DNA from: CALMZN01 sp964443785
Lineage (GTDB): Bacteria; Patescibacteriota; Patescibacteriia; UBA1558; GWA2-36-10
Direction: 5' to 3'
Length of the DNA: 54,297 bases
Assembly (NCBI GenBank): GCA_964443785.1
Contig: CAYUER010000003.1
Location: 1 to 54,297, forward strand
Positions 26,309 through 34,324 of this stretch are shown here, piece after piece (position 1 is the first letter of the stretch; every line of letters begins with the position of its first letter). Made by a program: the position numbers and the translations under genes. The notes beneath the pieces were generated by a model. That model saw only the letters and a program-made list of their open reading frames with translations, made no database searches and was not told the origin of the DNA.

Positions 26309-27316
26309 TTAAAACTGTTTTAAAAATCTTAAATCACCAGACTGTAGTAAACGAATGTCATTCACCTTGTACTTCATCATTACTAATCTCGTGAGACCCA
26401 AGCCAAAAGCAAAACCAGAGTATACTTTTGGGTCGACGTTGCCATTTTCCAAAACCTTGGGATGCACCATACCACAAGGCATGAGCTCTACCCAACCAGA
26501 TTGTTTACAAACTGAGCAACCATTACCTTCACACACCAAACATTTTATGTCTAGCTCAAAGCCAGGCTCGACAAAAGGAAAAAATCCTGGACGCAAACGG
26601 ACCGTCACTTCTGTCTGAAAAACCACCGACAACAATGACTTCATGACAGCAATCACATTACCAATATTGATGCCTTTATCAACTAGTAACCCTTCCATCT
26701 GATAAAAAGTGTGCTCATGAGAGGCATCGGTCGATTCATTGCGAAACACTCTCCCTGGAAAAATACCACGAAATGGAGCGCCATATTTTTCAAGCATCCT
26801 GACTTGAAGATTGGATGTCTGCGTGCGCAATAGATGACCGTCGTCCAACCAAAAAGTATCCTGTGTATCACGAGCTGGGTGATCATCGGGGATATTGAGA
26901 GCTGTAAAATTATAAAAATCCGATTCCAGCTGCGGACCATCAAAAACTACAAAACCCATTTGAGCAAAAGCGCTTTCAATTTCGCGCTGAACCAAAGTAT
27001 TGGGATGCAGGTGTCCTACTTCTCGTCTCAAGCCTGGCAAAGTCGGATCAAAGTATAACTCTGCTTGATCATCGCTACTGAGTCCGCGTTCCAATTTTTC
27101 AAAAATATTGACTAGCTCATTTTTTACTTCATTGGCAATCTGACCAATCACTGGACGCTCTTCGATGGCGATATTTTTGATATCTTTCAATAAATCTGCC
27201 AGCTCGCCCTTGCGACCTAAATATTTATTTTTCAAATCAGCCAAAACCTGACTATCCTTGATATCACCCAATTCATCCTTAGCTTGATTTAATAATTTTT
27301 TTAATTTAGCTTCCAT
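26309..27316 (-). CDS. pheS: Phenylalanine--tRNA ligase alpha subunit
   Basis: 335 residues, normal for bacterial PheS. An N-terminal coiled coil (~1-85, including 'YLGRKGELADLLKDI'), then the class II core: motif 1 region 'HPNTLVQREIESAFAQMGF', motif 2 'RVFRNESTDASHEHTFYQME', motif 3 'GFAFGLGLTRLVMMKY'. A 'CLVCEGNGCSVCKQSGW' insert has four Cys that could bind zinc. It forms the catalytic half of PheRS. Confidence 0.97.
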   Translation of the reverse strand: MEAKLKKLLNQAKDELGDIKDSQVLADLKNKYLGRKGELADLLKDIKNIAIEERPVIGQIANEVKNELVNIFEKLERGLSSDDQAELYFDPTLPGLRREVGHLHPNTLVQREIESAFAQMGFVVFDGPQLESDFYNFTALNIPDDHPARDTQDTFWLDDGHLLRTQTSNLQVRMLEKYGAPFRGIFPGRVFRNESTDASHEHTFYQMEGLLVDKGINIGNVIAVMKSLLSVVFQTEVTVRLRPGFFPFVEPGFELDIKCLVCEGNGCSVCKQSGWVELMPCGMVHPKVLENGNVDPKVYSGFAFGLGLTRLVMMKYKVNDIRLLQSGDLRFLKQF

Positions 27317-27326
27317 ATAAATATAT

Positions 27327-27728
27327 TTATGATTGAAAATTATCTGATTGATTGTGCTTGAATAATAAAAGTAAAAATTCCAAAGCGGCCGCAGCCAATA
27401 TCAGCAAAGACATATTCCACCAAGTCAAAATACGGATGGATTGTAAGAGCAAAGTCACTACCAAAGCGGCCGCGACAATGATCGCCTGACGAAATGACTC
27501 ACTCACTACATCACGCAAAATCATACGTTTGCGCACAAAAAATAAACGCACCACAAAACCAATGATTGCCAGACTACCAGAAACCGCTAAAAACAAAGCT
27601 ACATAAAAAAGTAAAAATATCACCCAATTGGCTTCTTGGGGGTTAAAATTAAAAATAATAGTAAAAAAACCCACCCAAGCAACGATGGTGGCTAGACCCA
27701 TGATAATACTATAATTTTTGGCAGTCAT
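27327..27728 (-). CDS. Small integral membrane protein, unknown
   Basis: 133 residues with four hydrophobic segments (~7-27, 35-63, 82-100, 103-123) and a basic loop 'RLFFVRKRMILRDVVSESFRQ' between the second and third. I do not recognise a family beyond small uncharacterised CPR membrane proteins. It lies between the DciA-like gene and pheS, 10 nt from pheS, so it is probably co-transcribed with the synthetase. Confidence 0.7.
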   Translation of the reverse strand: MTAKNYSIIMGLATIVAWVGFFTIIFNFNPQEANWVIFLLFYVALFLAVSGSLAIIGFVVRLFFVRKRMILRDVVSESFRQAIIVAAALVVTLLLQSIRILTWWNMSLLILAAAALEFLLLLFKHNQSDNFQS

Positions 27729-27769
27729 TTGAGTATATTTTACACAAAATCAACAGAAAAATCAATGTT

Positions 27770-28066
27770 CTATTTCAAGAGGATTAGGTCATGGATAATC
27801 TCTTTGCCTAGCAAAGTATTCAAGCTGTATACAAAATCTTTTTCTCGAGTCTCTAGATAAAAAGCCATGTCTTTATCTAAAACTGCCACTACCACTGATG
27901 AACCCTGGATATAAACCGCTCTCCCCTTGCTAGCTGACTGCTCACCAAACCATTGTTCCAATATACTATTAGCACCATCAACAATAGCTGACTGAAATAT
28001 TTTTTGTTCCAATCCGCTTTTTTTGATACGTTTATTTGCTAAATCTTTGAAGCTGTGCCAAGGCAT
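27770..28066 (-). CDS. DciA-like (DUF721) protein
   Basis: 98 residues. Layout matches DUF721/DciA proteins: a helical start (SILEQWFGEQSASKGRAV), a strand pair 'AVYIQGSSVVVAVLDKD', then a helix 'FYLETREKDFVYSLNTLLG' and a short end strand. DciA is an ancestral helicase-loader-like partner of DnaB, but many short DUF721 proteins are untested. It sits 4 nt after the helicase-nuclease gene. The assignment is by pattern only. Confidence 0.5.
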   Translation of the reverse strand: MPWHSFKDLANKRIKKSGLEQKIFQSAIVDGANSILEQWFGEQSASKGRAVYIQGSSVVVAVLDKDMAFYLETREKDFVYSLNTLLGKEIIHDLILLK

Positions 28067-28070
28067 ATTT

Positions 28071-31019
28071 TTATTTATTTAATTTGGCATATGGACAAAT
28101 CTGAGCAAAATCACAAGTCGCACATACATGACCCGGCGTAGCTGTAAAATCTACAGCTAAAATTTTCTCAATAATATCTTGAGCCCAAATTTTTACTTTT
28201 TCTTTATCTTTATCACTACCAATAAAAGTCACTGGTTTATTGGCTCCCAAATAATAATAAGTCAAACTAGCTACTTGGCTTTGAAAAATTTCTTCAGCCG
28301 CAATTTGATAAAGCAATAATTGTTTTTTGTCCGCAAAACTAATTTTATCATCTTTGACTTTACCAGTTTTATAATCAATAATATTCCAAGTGCCATCAGG
28401 ATTGGTATCGACGCGGTCAATCACACCCCTGATAGTATAATCACCAATTTTTAGATTAAAACCTTTTTCCAAATAAAGAGTCTGTGGCCAATGACCAGTA
28501 TTGAGCTCAAAATATTCTTTTAATATCCTAGTCCCTTCTAGTTTATATTTCTCCTCTTCTGATTTTGAATCATACCACTCATCAATCCACGACTGCTCAT
28601 AGAGACCAAGTAATTCTTTGAGTGTCGGCTCTTGAGCTTTGGTAGCCTGCTGAAACAAATCAGCTTGTACAGCACTGCGACGCTCAGCCAGTAGCTCAAA
28701 AAACTGCTGCAAAGTAGCGTGCATGGTCTTACCAAAACTAAAGTGGGCATTGCCAATGGTCGGAATCTTGGCAATATAGGCATAAAAATATTGACGCGGA
28801 CAATTTTCAAAAGCTGTCAATTGTGAAAAAGAAAAATGTTTTGGTGTAGGATATTTTACTTTTTTGGCTGCTACCGACACCTTGGCTGTCTCTGTGTCAT
28901 TTTTTTTGTTTACTTGCGCTTTGAATTTCAAATTTAACTCACTCAAAAACTGCGAAGCTTTTTTGTCACGCTGACCACCATAGTCTTTGGCTAGGGTCAA
29001 AAAAACAGCTTTTTTTGCTCGAGTCAAAGCGACATAAAACAAACGCCTCTCCTCTTGAATATGAGCATCACCAGTTGGTAATTTTTCTTTGATGAAGTCT
29101 TCTGGCATATCAATCGGATCCTTGCGCTCAGTACTCGGGAAGCGTAAATGCACTAAATTGGTCACAAAAACATACTTAAATTCCAAACCTTTGGCACCAT
29201 GGACAGTCATGACTTTGACTACATCGGGACCCTCGTCAGTATCCTGAGCTAGTGATCCTGCCTCGCCAGACTCAAGCTCCAGATCAAAAGCGCGTAAAAA
29301 TTCGTGCACAGTCGTGCCTTGTAGAGCCTCTTCTTCCCAAGCTCGCACTTTTTTATAAAACTGATTAAGAAAATTTAGTTGCTCTTGGTTGTAAGCTGTT
29401 TGCTCAATAGTCAATAATTGCAAATAACCACTATCCTCTAGCCAAGTATAAATCAACTGTGAAACAGCTTGGGTTTTGGCTAGACTGGTATGTTTAGCTA
29501 AGGAGCTTAAAAAATTATCTAAAATCTTTTTTTCCGCTGGCTCGACACTCACTTCTCCTTGATAATTATTTAAAGCGTGATACAAGCTCCAATTTTTTTT
29601 ATTGGCTAGATGACTCAAGTTAATAATTGTCTCCACATTGATATTAAATAAAGGCAAACTCAATATCCTGAACAAAGCGGTTGACTCATGATAATTATCC
29701 AAGAGCTTGAGATAGGCCATGATATCCAGAGTAATATCCTGAGCATAAAGACCCTTGGAAGCCACATATTGATGTGGTAGACCTATTTTGCGCATAGTAG
29801 CCACAAAACCACTAGCTTGTTCATTGGCGCGGACCAAAATAGCAAAATCAGACCATTGCAAATCTTTTTCCGCTTTTTTGAGAGCAATTATTTTTTTGAT
29901 CACTCCATCAATCTCAGCATTTTTGTCAGTATATTCCAAAACTTGAACCTCACCCTTATCAGTGCTATGGCTGATTAATTTTTTACTAAGTTTTTGTTCA
30001 CCAATCTGATACTGATACTCCAAACGATCAGGATTATTTTGCTGAATAAAATCATAAGCGCAATCCAATATCAACTGACCAGAACGATAATTGTCTACTA
30101 GAAATACCTCCCGTAAAGCTTGCTCTTTATTTTTACTATATTCTTCTTTGAAATTTAAAATATTGGAAATAGCCGCTCCTCGAAATTTATAAATCGCCTG
30201 ATCATCATCGCCAACAACCATCAGATTATTTTTGGGAGCGGCAATTAATTTTATCAATTCATATTGCGCCCAGTTGGTATCTTGAAACTCATCAACCAAG
30301 ACATATTTAAATTGCTCCCGAAATTTTTTCAAGATAGCAGGACGCTCTTTAAATAATTTAATTGTATAATTTATCAAATCACCAAAATCCAAAGCATTAT
30401 TGTCTAGCAATAATTGCTGATAAACATGATAAGCATTAGCAATTTCCTGCAGACGCTTGGCTTCTTGATCAATATCTTCTCGATCTTTGGCCACATCAGT
30501 ATCCAGTTGAATTTTTTCGGCGTGCGCTAAATAATCTTCTGGATAAATTACTTCATCTTTGCAACGCGAGAAATGATTGAGTAGTGCATGGATAAATTTT
30601 GTGGGATTACCCAATGGTCGATAATAATCCAAAGCAAAACGATCAAGATTTTGTCTGACTAGCATCCACGAAGCAGTTTTATCTACTAGTTTAAAATCAT
30701 TCGGCAGACCAATATCTAGTCCATAACTTTTCAAAACTCTTTCACAAAAACCATGAAAAGTATTTATCCACAAATCAGCGTAGCCCAGAGGCAAAAGTTT
30801 ATCGACTCTTTCAATCATCTCACCGGCTGCTTTGTCCGTAAAAGTCATAGCTAATATTTCATCGGCCTTGGCTCGACCCTGCTCGATCAAATAAGCAATA
30901 CGCTGGCTGATCACTGTAGTCTTACCAGTACCAGCGCCAGCAATCAAAATAATAGGACCCTGATCGTGGGTCACGGCCTGATATTGCGCTAAATTAAGCT
31001 TTGATAAGTCCTGTGACAT
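28071..31019 (-). CDS. UvrD/PcrA-type helicase fused to a RecB-family Fe-S nuclease
   Basis: 982 residues from the ATG at 31019; the open frame up to 31094 runs through a terminator and promoter and is rejected. SF1A helicase motifs: Walker A 'AGAGTGKTTVISQRI', 'TFTDKAAGEM', Walker B 'VLVDEFQDTNWAQY', 'VVGDDDQAIYKFRGA', 'TVHGAKGLEFKYVFV', 'LFYVALTRAKK'. The C-terminal ~250 residues form a PD-(D/E)XK domain with 'GVIDRVDTNPDG' and 'IIDYKTGK'. Four cysteines (one in 'ENCPRQYFY', three in 'CATCDFAQICP') fit the Fe-S cluster layout of AddB and Cas4. Probably an end-resecting repair enzyme in one chain. Its promoter suggests a leaderless mRNA. Confidence 0.92.
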   Translation of the reverse strand: MSQDLSKLNLAQYQAVTHDQGPIILIAGAGTGKTTVISQRIAYLIEQGRAKADEILAMTFTDKAAGEMIERVDKLLPLGYADLWINTFHGFCERVLKSYGLDIGLPNDFKLVDKTASWMLVRQNLDRFALDYYRPLGNPTKFIHALLNHFSRCKDEVIYPEDYLAHAEKIQLDTDVAKDREDIDQEAKRLQEIANAYHVYQQLLLDNNALDFGDLINYTIKLFKERPAILKKFREQFKYVLVDEFQDTNWAQYELIKLIAAPKNNLMVVGDDDQAIYKFRGAAISNILNFKEEYSKNKEQALREVFLVDNYRSGQLILDCAYDFIQQNNPDRLEYQYQIGEQKLSKKLISHSTDKGEVQVLEYTDKNAEIDGVIKKIIALKKAEKDLQWSDFAILVRANEQASGFVATMRKIGLPHQYVASKGLYAQDITLDIMAYLKLLDNYHESTALFRILSLPLFNINVETIINLSHLANKKNWSLYHALNNYQGEVSVEPAEKKILDNFLSSLAKHTSLAKTQAVSQLIYTWLEDSGYLQLLTIEQTAYNQEQLNFLNQFYKKVRAWEEEALQGTTVHEFLRAFDLELESGEAGSLAQDTDEGPDVVKVMTVHGAKGLEFKYVFVTNLVHLRFPSTERKDPIDMPEDFIKEKLPTGDAHIQEERRLFYVALTRAKKAVFLTLAKDYGGQRDKKASQFLSELNLKFKAQVNKKNDTETAKVSVAAKKVKYPTPKHFSFSQLTAFENCPRQYFYAYIAKIPTIGNAHFSFGKTMHATLQQFFELLAERRSAVQADLFQQATKAQEPTLKELLGLYEQSWIDEWYDSKSEEEKYKLEGTRILKEYFELNTGHWPQTLYLEKGFNLKIGDYTIRGVIDRVDTNPDGTWNIIDYKTGKVKDDKISFADKKQLLLYQIAAEEIFQSQVASLTYYYLGANKPVTFIGSDKDKEKVKIWAQDIIEKILAVDFTATPGHVCATCDFAQICPYAKLNK

Positions 31020-31026
31020 ATAAAGC

Positions 31027-31055
31027 ATTTTAACCAATATCAGTAAAAAAGGCAA
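31027..31055 (-). promoter_or_regulatory. Promoter of the helicase-nuclease gene (leaderless)
   Basis: Minus-strand TTGCCT (31050-31055), 17-nt spacer, TAAAAT (31027-31032). Only 7 nt separate the -10 box from the ATG at 31019, so transcription would begin at or next to the start codon. The -35 box follows the U-tract of the upstream terminator. Confidence 0.6.
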
Positions 31056-31064
31056 AAAGAAAAA

Positions 31065-31100
31065 GGGCTCTTGTCTACGCCCTCTGACAAACAAGAACCC
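31065..31100 (-). terminator. Terminator of the GC-rich carbonic-anhydrase-like gene
   Basis: Minus-strand GGGTTCTTGT pairs with ACAAGAGCCC (10 bp with one G-T pair) around a 16-nt loop, followed by TTTTTCTTTTT. It lies 33 nt after the stop. Confidence 0.8.
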
Positions 31101-31133
31101 CCTTGCCCAAACTAATGGGCTGTGCTGTTGATC

Positions 31134-31658
31134 TTAATCAACGACGAGGGCCTGGCAATCTGCCAGTTTGATGGAAAGAACCTCTCCCCGATTGGCCTCG
31201 GGGATAAAGAGGCTGGTGACCTGGAAACTGCCGTCCAGCGCCGCCTCCAGGTGAGCCTGCTCACGCTGGGAAAGCTGGCCGTACCGCAAAAGCTGCTGAG
31301 CCTTGTCAAGGACTGTTTCCTTGAAAAGTCGTTGAGCTGACCTGAGGTCAGCAGCGTGAGCTTCCTTCTCCTCCTCCAAGGAGCCGAAAGCCTGACTGCC
31401 TCCGTAGGCCAGGCAATTCTGGTGATGAGCCAAGAACAAGTTCATAGCCCCGTGATTGGCGATCGTGATCCTGACCAGGTCCTCGGTCACCTCTTCGGTG
31501 ACATGGCAACCGCGTCGGTGGCGCAGAGTAGCTCCTGGCCGGTTGTAGGGGTCGATCATGGGCCCACCAGCCAAGCGACGCACCACTGCCAAGGTGGTGT
31601 CGGTCCAATGACCGTCGATGCAGCCAATGACTGCCCCATGGTAAACCTTGTGACTCAA
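31134..31658 (-). CDS. GC-rich, divergent beta-carbonic-anhydrase-like protein
   Basis: 174 residues from a TTG at 31658. This start is chosen because AAGGAGG (31666-31672) lies 7 nt upstream and the protein then aligns with its neighbour at 31792. Beta-CA zinc-ligand spacing is kept: C13-I-D15-G-H17 and H79-Q-N-C82, followed by 'AYGGSQAF'. The Arg of the usual C-x-D-x-R is His here, so the Asp-Arg dyad is lost. A ~26-residue insert (residues ~36-60) and a longer C-terminal half separate it from the paralogue. One 60-base stretch is 39/60 G+C against 20/60 in the nearby helicase gene. It has a perfect-consensus -35, a Shine-Dalgarno and a terminator of its own. Possible transfer from a GC-rich source; activity unknown. 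Confidence 0.75.
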   Translation of the reverse strand: MSHKVYHGAVIGCIDGHWTDTTLAVVRRLAGGPMIDPYNRPGATLRHRRGCHVTEEVTEDLVRITIANHGAMNLFLAHHQNCLAYGGSQAFGSLEEEKEAHAADLRSAQRLFKETVLDKAQQLLRYGQLSQREQAHLEAALDGSFQVTSLFIPEANRGEVLSIKLADCQALVVD

Positions 31659-31725
31659 ATTCCTTCCTCCTTGCTGAGCTTCCATTGGTATATGGGAGAA
31701 TAGCTCCCGTGAAAAAGGAAAACAT

Positions 31726-31754
31726 ATTATGGACCAAAAATAAAAAAATGTCAA
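31726..31754 (-). promoter_or_regulatory. Promoter of the GC-rich carbonic-anhydrase-like gene
   Basis: Minus-strand TTGACA (31749-31754), 17-nt spacer, CATAAT (31726-31731). The -35 box lies inside the terminator hairpin of the upstream paralogue. The leader to the TTG at 31658 holds a GGGAG-CTATT-CTCCC hairpin. Confidence 0.75.
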
Positions 31755-31767
31755 TAGACATTTTTTT
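31742..31767 (-). terminator. Terminator of the first carbonic-anhydrase-like gene
   Basis: A perfect 11-bp stem (AAAAAAATGTC, 4-nt loop, GACATTTTTTT) with A and T runs on both sides, 24 nt after the stop at 31792. It can work on either strand and contains the next promoter's TTGACA. Confidence 0.75.
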
Positions 31768-31791
31768 ATATAATACTTATTTTAAAATATT

Positions 31792-32241
31792 TTATTCCAA
31801 AATTGTATATTCCAAACCCTGTGGCACAGCCTTGGAATAAGCCAAGACAATTTCTAAATCAGTAGGTAAATCTGGACTCAACATATCTCGGACAGTACGC
31901 AAATCTTTTTGATAGGCAGCCTCTTCTTCTTGAGCTGAAGCAAAATTGCTACTACCACCATAAGCACCACAATCCCAGTGCCAGAGTAAAAGCAATTTTT
32001 TGACATGATGCAAATTTTTAGAAACTGCAACCATCTTTTCAGCAAAAGACATTTTAAAACCATTGTTTTTCAAAACATCTTTGGCGCTGCCTGGCCAAGC
32101 ATAGAGATCAAAATTTTTGTAACCCAAGTGCTTCTCTACAAACTCCTGATCTGATTCTCTAAAGCGAAAATCAACACATTTGATGACTGCCAAGGGGCAT
32201 TCATGTTCAGCGAGCAAATCGTTTGGTACAATGTATCCCAT
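31792..32241 (-). CDS. Minimal beta-carbonic-anhydrase-like protein
   Basis: 149 residues. The beta-CA zinc-ligand and dyad pattern is complete: C22-V-D24-F-R26 and H88-W-D-C91-G, followed by 'AYGGSSNF'. A 'YAWPGSAKD' segment sits where beta-CAs have their 'RNAGG'-like loop. It is shorter than most beta-CAs (about 200). Reaction if active: CO2 plus water to bicarbonate. It shares 'AYGGS', the acidic 'QEEEAAYQKDLRTVRDML' stretch and overall order with the GC-rich gene just downstream, so the two are paralogues. It follows the ATP synthase operon, but has its own promoter. Base composition here is ordinary for the window. Confidence 0.72.
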   Translation of the reverse strand: MGYIVPNDLLAEHECPLAVIKCVDFRFRESDQEFVEKHLGYKNFDLYAWPGSAKDVLKNNGFKMSFAEKMVAVSKNLHHVKKLLLLWHWDCGAYGGSSNFASAQEEEAAYQKDLRTVRDMLSPDLPTDLEIVLAYSKAVPQGLEYTILE

Positions 32242-32267
32242 ATTTTTCTTTTTTTAAGACGAGGAAA

Positions 32268-32296
32268 AGCTTAGCAAAAATAGGCTAAAAAGTCAA
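32268..32296 (-). promoter_or_regulatory. Promoter of the first carbonic-anhydrase-like gene
   Basis: Minus-strand TTGACT (32291-32296), 17-nt spacer, TAAGCT (32268-32273) with TGC before it. It starts just after atpC, and no convincing terminator separates them, so read-through from the ATP operon is also possible. Confidence 0.6.
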
Positions 32297-32318
32297 TGGT
32301 AGACAAGACTCCTAAAAA

Positions 32319-32768
32319 CTACTTAGCAAAATCGCCAGGCACATGACTATGACTTTTTTTGTACTTCCTGACTACATGCAAACGAGCCAATTCTTTCTCC
32401 AATTGAGCTGAAAAATAAGCAAATTGTTCGGCATCGACTACCTGACTAGCCATTAATTCTTTGGCTCGCTTGATAGCTTCTTCGACCCTCTGTTCATCTA
32501 TCTCGTGAGCTCTCTCGGCTGTATCAGCCAAAATCACCACTTGATCAGCTAATACTTCTATAAAGCCACCAGAAACTGACATCAAATCTTCTTCTTTTTT
32601 ACCCTCTTGCTGGACGATGATTTCACCGGCTTTCAAACTACTAACCAAAGGAATGTGGTTTGGCAGGATAGTAATTTGACCAGTAGTGGTAGAAACAGAA
32701 ACCTGAGCTACTGCACCTTCGTACAGCACTTTATCTGGTGTGACAATTTTTAATAAAATTGGTTTCAT
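32319..32768 (-). CDS. atpC: ATP synthase F1 epsilon subunit
   Basis: 149 residues, slightly longer than usual. N-terminal beta-sandwich: 'LKIVTPDKVLYEGAVAQVSV', 'TTGQITILPNHIPLVSSLKAGEI', 'VSGGFIEVLADQVVILADTA'. A C-terminal helical pair (~90-135) follows, then a basic tail. Epsilon links gamma to the c-ring and can inhibit ATP hydrolysis. Last gene of the operon. Confidence 0.96.
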   Translation of the reverse strand: MKPILLKIVTPDKVLYEGAVAQVSVSTTTGQITILPNHIPLVSSLKAGEIIVQQEGKKEEDLMSVSGGFIEVLADQVVILADTAERAHEIDEQRVEEAIKRAKELMASQVVDAEQFAYFSAQLEKELARLHVVRKYKKSHSHVPGDFAK

Positions 32769-32775
32769 ATATCGT

Positions 32776-32834
32776 AGTTTTAAAGTTTACAAGTTAGCAA
32801 GTCTAAAAATTTTTTACTTTCAAACTTTAAAACT
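32776..32834. repeat. AAGTT-rich intergenic repeat, copy B (atpD-atpC gap)
   Basis: AGTTTTAAAGTTT (32776-32788) and AAACTTTAAAACT (32822-32834) are perfect 13-nt inverted copies that fill the gap between atpD and atpC. The core word also occurs in copy A (17567). Pairing would form an intercistronic hairpin. Confidence 0.6.
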
Positions 32835-32836
32835 TT

Positions 32837-34234
32837 CTAACCTTTAACTTGTTCTATAGTGCCTTTCATATAAAAAGCTTGCTCTGGTTTATCATCATGC
32901 TGACCATCCAAAATTTCTTTAAAACCTTTGATAGTATCCTTGAGAGAAACATATTGTCCAGCAGTACCTGTAAAAGTTTCCGCTACGAAAAATGGTTGAG
33001 ATAAAAATTTCTGTATTTTTCTAGCTCGCGCTACAGTCATCTTATCTTCTTCGGATAATTCATCCATACCTAAAATTGCAATGATATCTTGCAAATCTTT
33101 GTAGCGTTGCAAAACTTTTTGGACACCGCGAGCTACTTCATAGTGCTCAGAGCCTACAATCTCTGGATCCAAAATGATTGAGCTAGAGTCTAGTGGATCT
33201 ACAGCTGGATAAATACCAAGCTCTGAAAGACTACGAGACAATACGACAGTAGAGTCTAAGTGTCCAAAAGTAGTAGCTGGAGCTGGATCAGTAAGATCAT
33301 CAGCCGGCACATAGACTGCTTGTACTGAAGTGATAGATCCTTTGTTGGTAGAAGTGATGCGCTCTTGTAGCTCTCCCATTTCTGTAGCTAGAGTTGGCTG
33401 ATAACCGACAGCTGAAGGCATACGGCCTAACAAGGCTGATACTTCGGAGCCGGCTTGAGTAAAGCGGAAAATATTATCAATAAACAAAAGCACATCTTTA
33501 TTTTCAACATCACGAAAATATTCGGCCATGGTCAGAGCTGTCAAACCAACTCTTTGTCTAGCTCCTGGTGGTTCATTCATTTGACCAAAAACCATGGTAG
33601 TGTTTTTTAATACTCCAGAATTTTTCATTTCATGGTAGAGATCATTACCTTCACGAGTACGCTCTCCCACGCCAGCAAAGACCGAAAAGCCACCGTGCTC
33701 AGCAGCAATGTTTCTAATCAATTCTTGAATAACCACAGTCTTACCGACACCAGCACCGCCAAACAGACCAACTTTTCCACCTTTGATAAATGGGCAAATC
33801 AAATCAATAACCTTGATACCAGTTTCAAATATCTCTGTTTTAGTAGATTGCTCAGTGAATTTTGGAGCAGCCCGATGTATCGGCCATACATCTTTGGTAG
33901 CTACATCTTTCTGACCATCAACTGCTTGTCCCAAAACATTGAACATGCGGCCTAAGGTTTCTTTGCCGACTGGCACAGAAATTGGCTGCTCAGTATCGAG
34001 TACATCCATCTCCCTAGCCAGACCATCAGTAGAGCTCATGGCCACAGTCCTGACTAGATTGTCGCCTAAATGTTTTTGCACTTCCAAAACTAACTTTTCA
34101 CCCTTGAGGTCAACCTCTAAAGCTTGATTTAGCTCTGGCAAATGATTTTCAAAATACACATCGACCACAGCACCAATGATTTGCTTGATCTTGCCTTTGT
34201 TTTTTACCTCGTTAGACATTTCGTGTTTTGTCAT
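32837..34234 (-). CDS. atpD: ATP synthase F1 beta subunit
   Basis: 465 residues, normal. The catalytic subunit of F1. Seen: 'GAVVDVYFENHLPELNQALEV', P-loop 'GGAGVGKTVVIQELIRN', 'GERTREGNDLYHEM', 'DNIFRFTQAGSEVSALLGRMPSAVGYQPTL' region (catalytic Glu and DELSEED-type loop 'MDELSEEDK'). Start may be the first ATG or the Met at residue 6. A ~90-nt gap with an ACCCC/GGGGT hairpin (near 34259-34287) separates it from atpG. Confidence 0.98.
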   Translation of the reverse strand: MTKHEMSNEVKNKGKIKQIIGAVVDVYFENHLPELNQALEVDLKGEKLVLEVQKHLGDNLVRTVAMSSTDGLAREMDVLDTEQPISVPVGKETLGRMFNVLGQAVDGQKDVATKDVWPIHRAAPKFTEQSTKTEIFETGIKVIDLICPFIKGGKVGLFGGAGVGKTVVIQELIRNIAAEHGGFSVFAGVGERTREGNDLYHEMKNSGVLKNTTMVFGQMNEPPGARQRVGLTALTMAEYFRDVENKDVLLFIDNIFRFTQAGSEVSALLGRMPSAVGYQPTLATEMGELQERITSTNKGSITSVQAVYVPADDLTDPAPATTFGHLDSTVVLSRSLSELGIYPAVDPLDSSSIILDPEIVGSEHYEVARGVQKVLQRYKDLQDIIAILGMDELSEEDKMTVARARKIQKFLSQPFFVAETFTGTAGQYVSLKDTIKGFKEILDGQHDDKPEQAFYMKGTIEQVKG

Positions 34235-34324
34235 ATATTTATCTACCTTTATCTTTCTGACCCCTGATAATCAATTTCTAACGGGGTGCATTATTATTTA
34301 TTGATAAAATTATCTTACAAAAAT

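Noticed and set aside
31020..31094. N-terminal extension of the helicase-nuclease
   Set aside because: It would translate a promoter and a terminator stem and gives a low-complexity FFFLPF segment unlike UvrD proteins.
31348..31761. 137-residue minus-strand frame overlapping the GC-rich carbonic-anhydrase-like gene
   Set aside because: It is an out-of-frame shadow favoured by high GC; it has no motif, and the correct frame has the Shine-Dalgarno, ligands and paralogue match.
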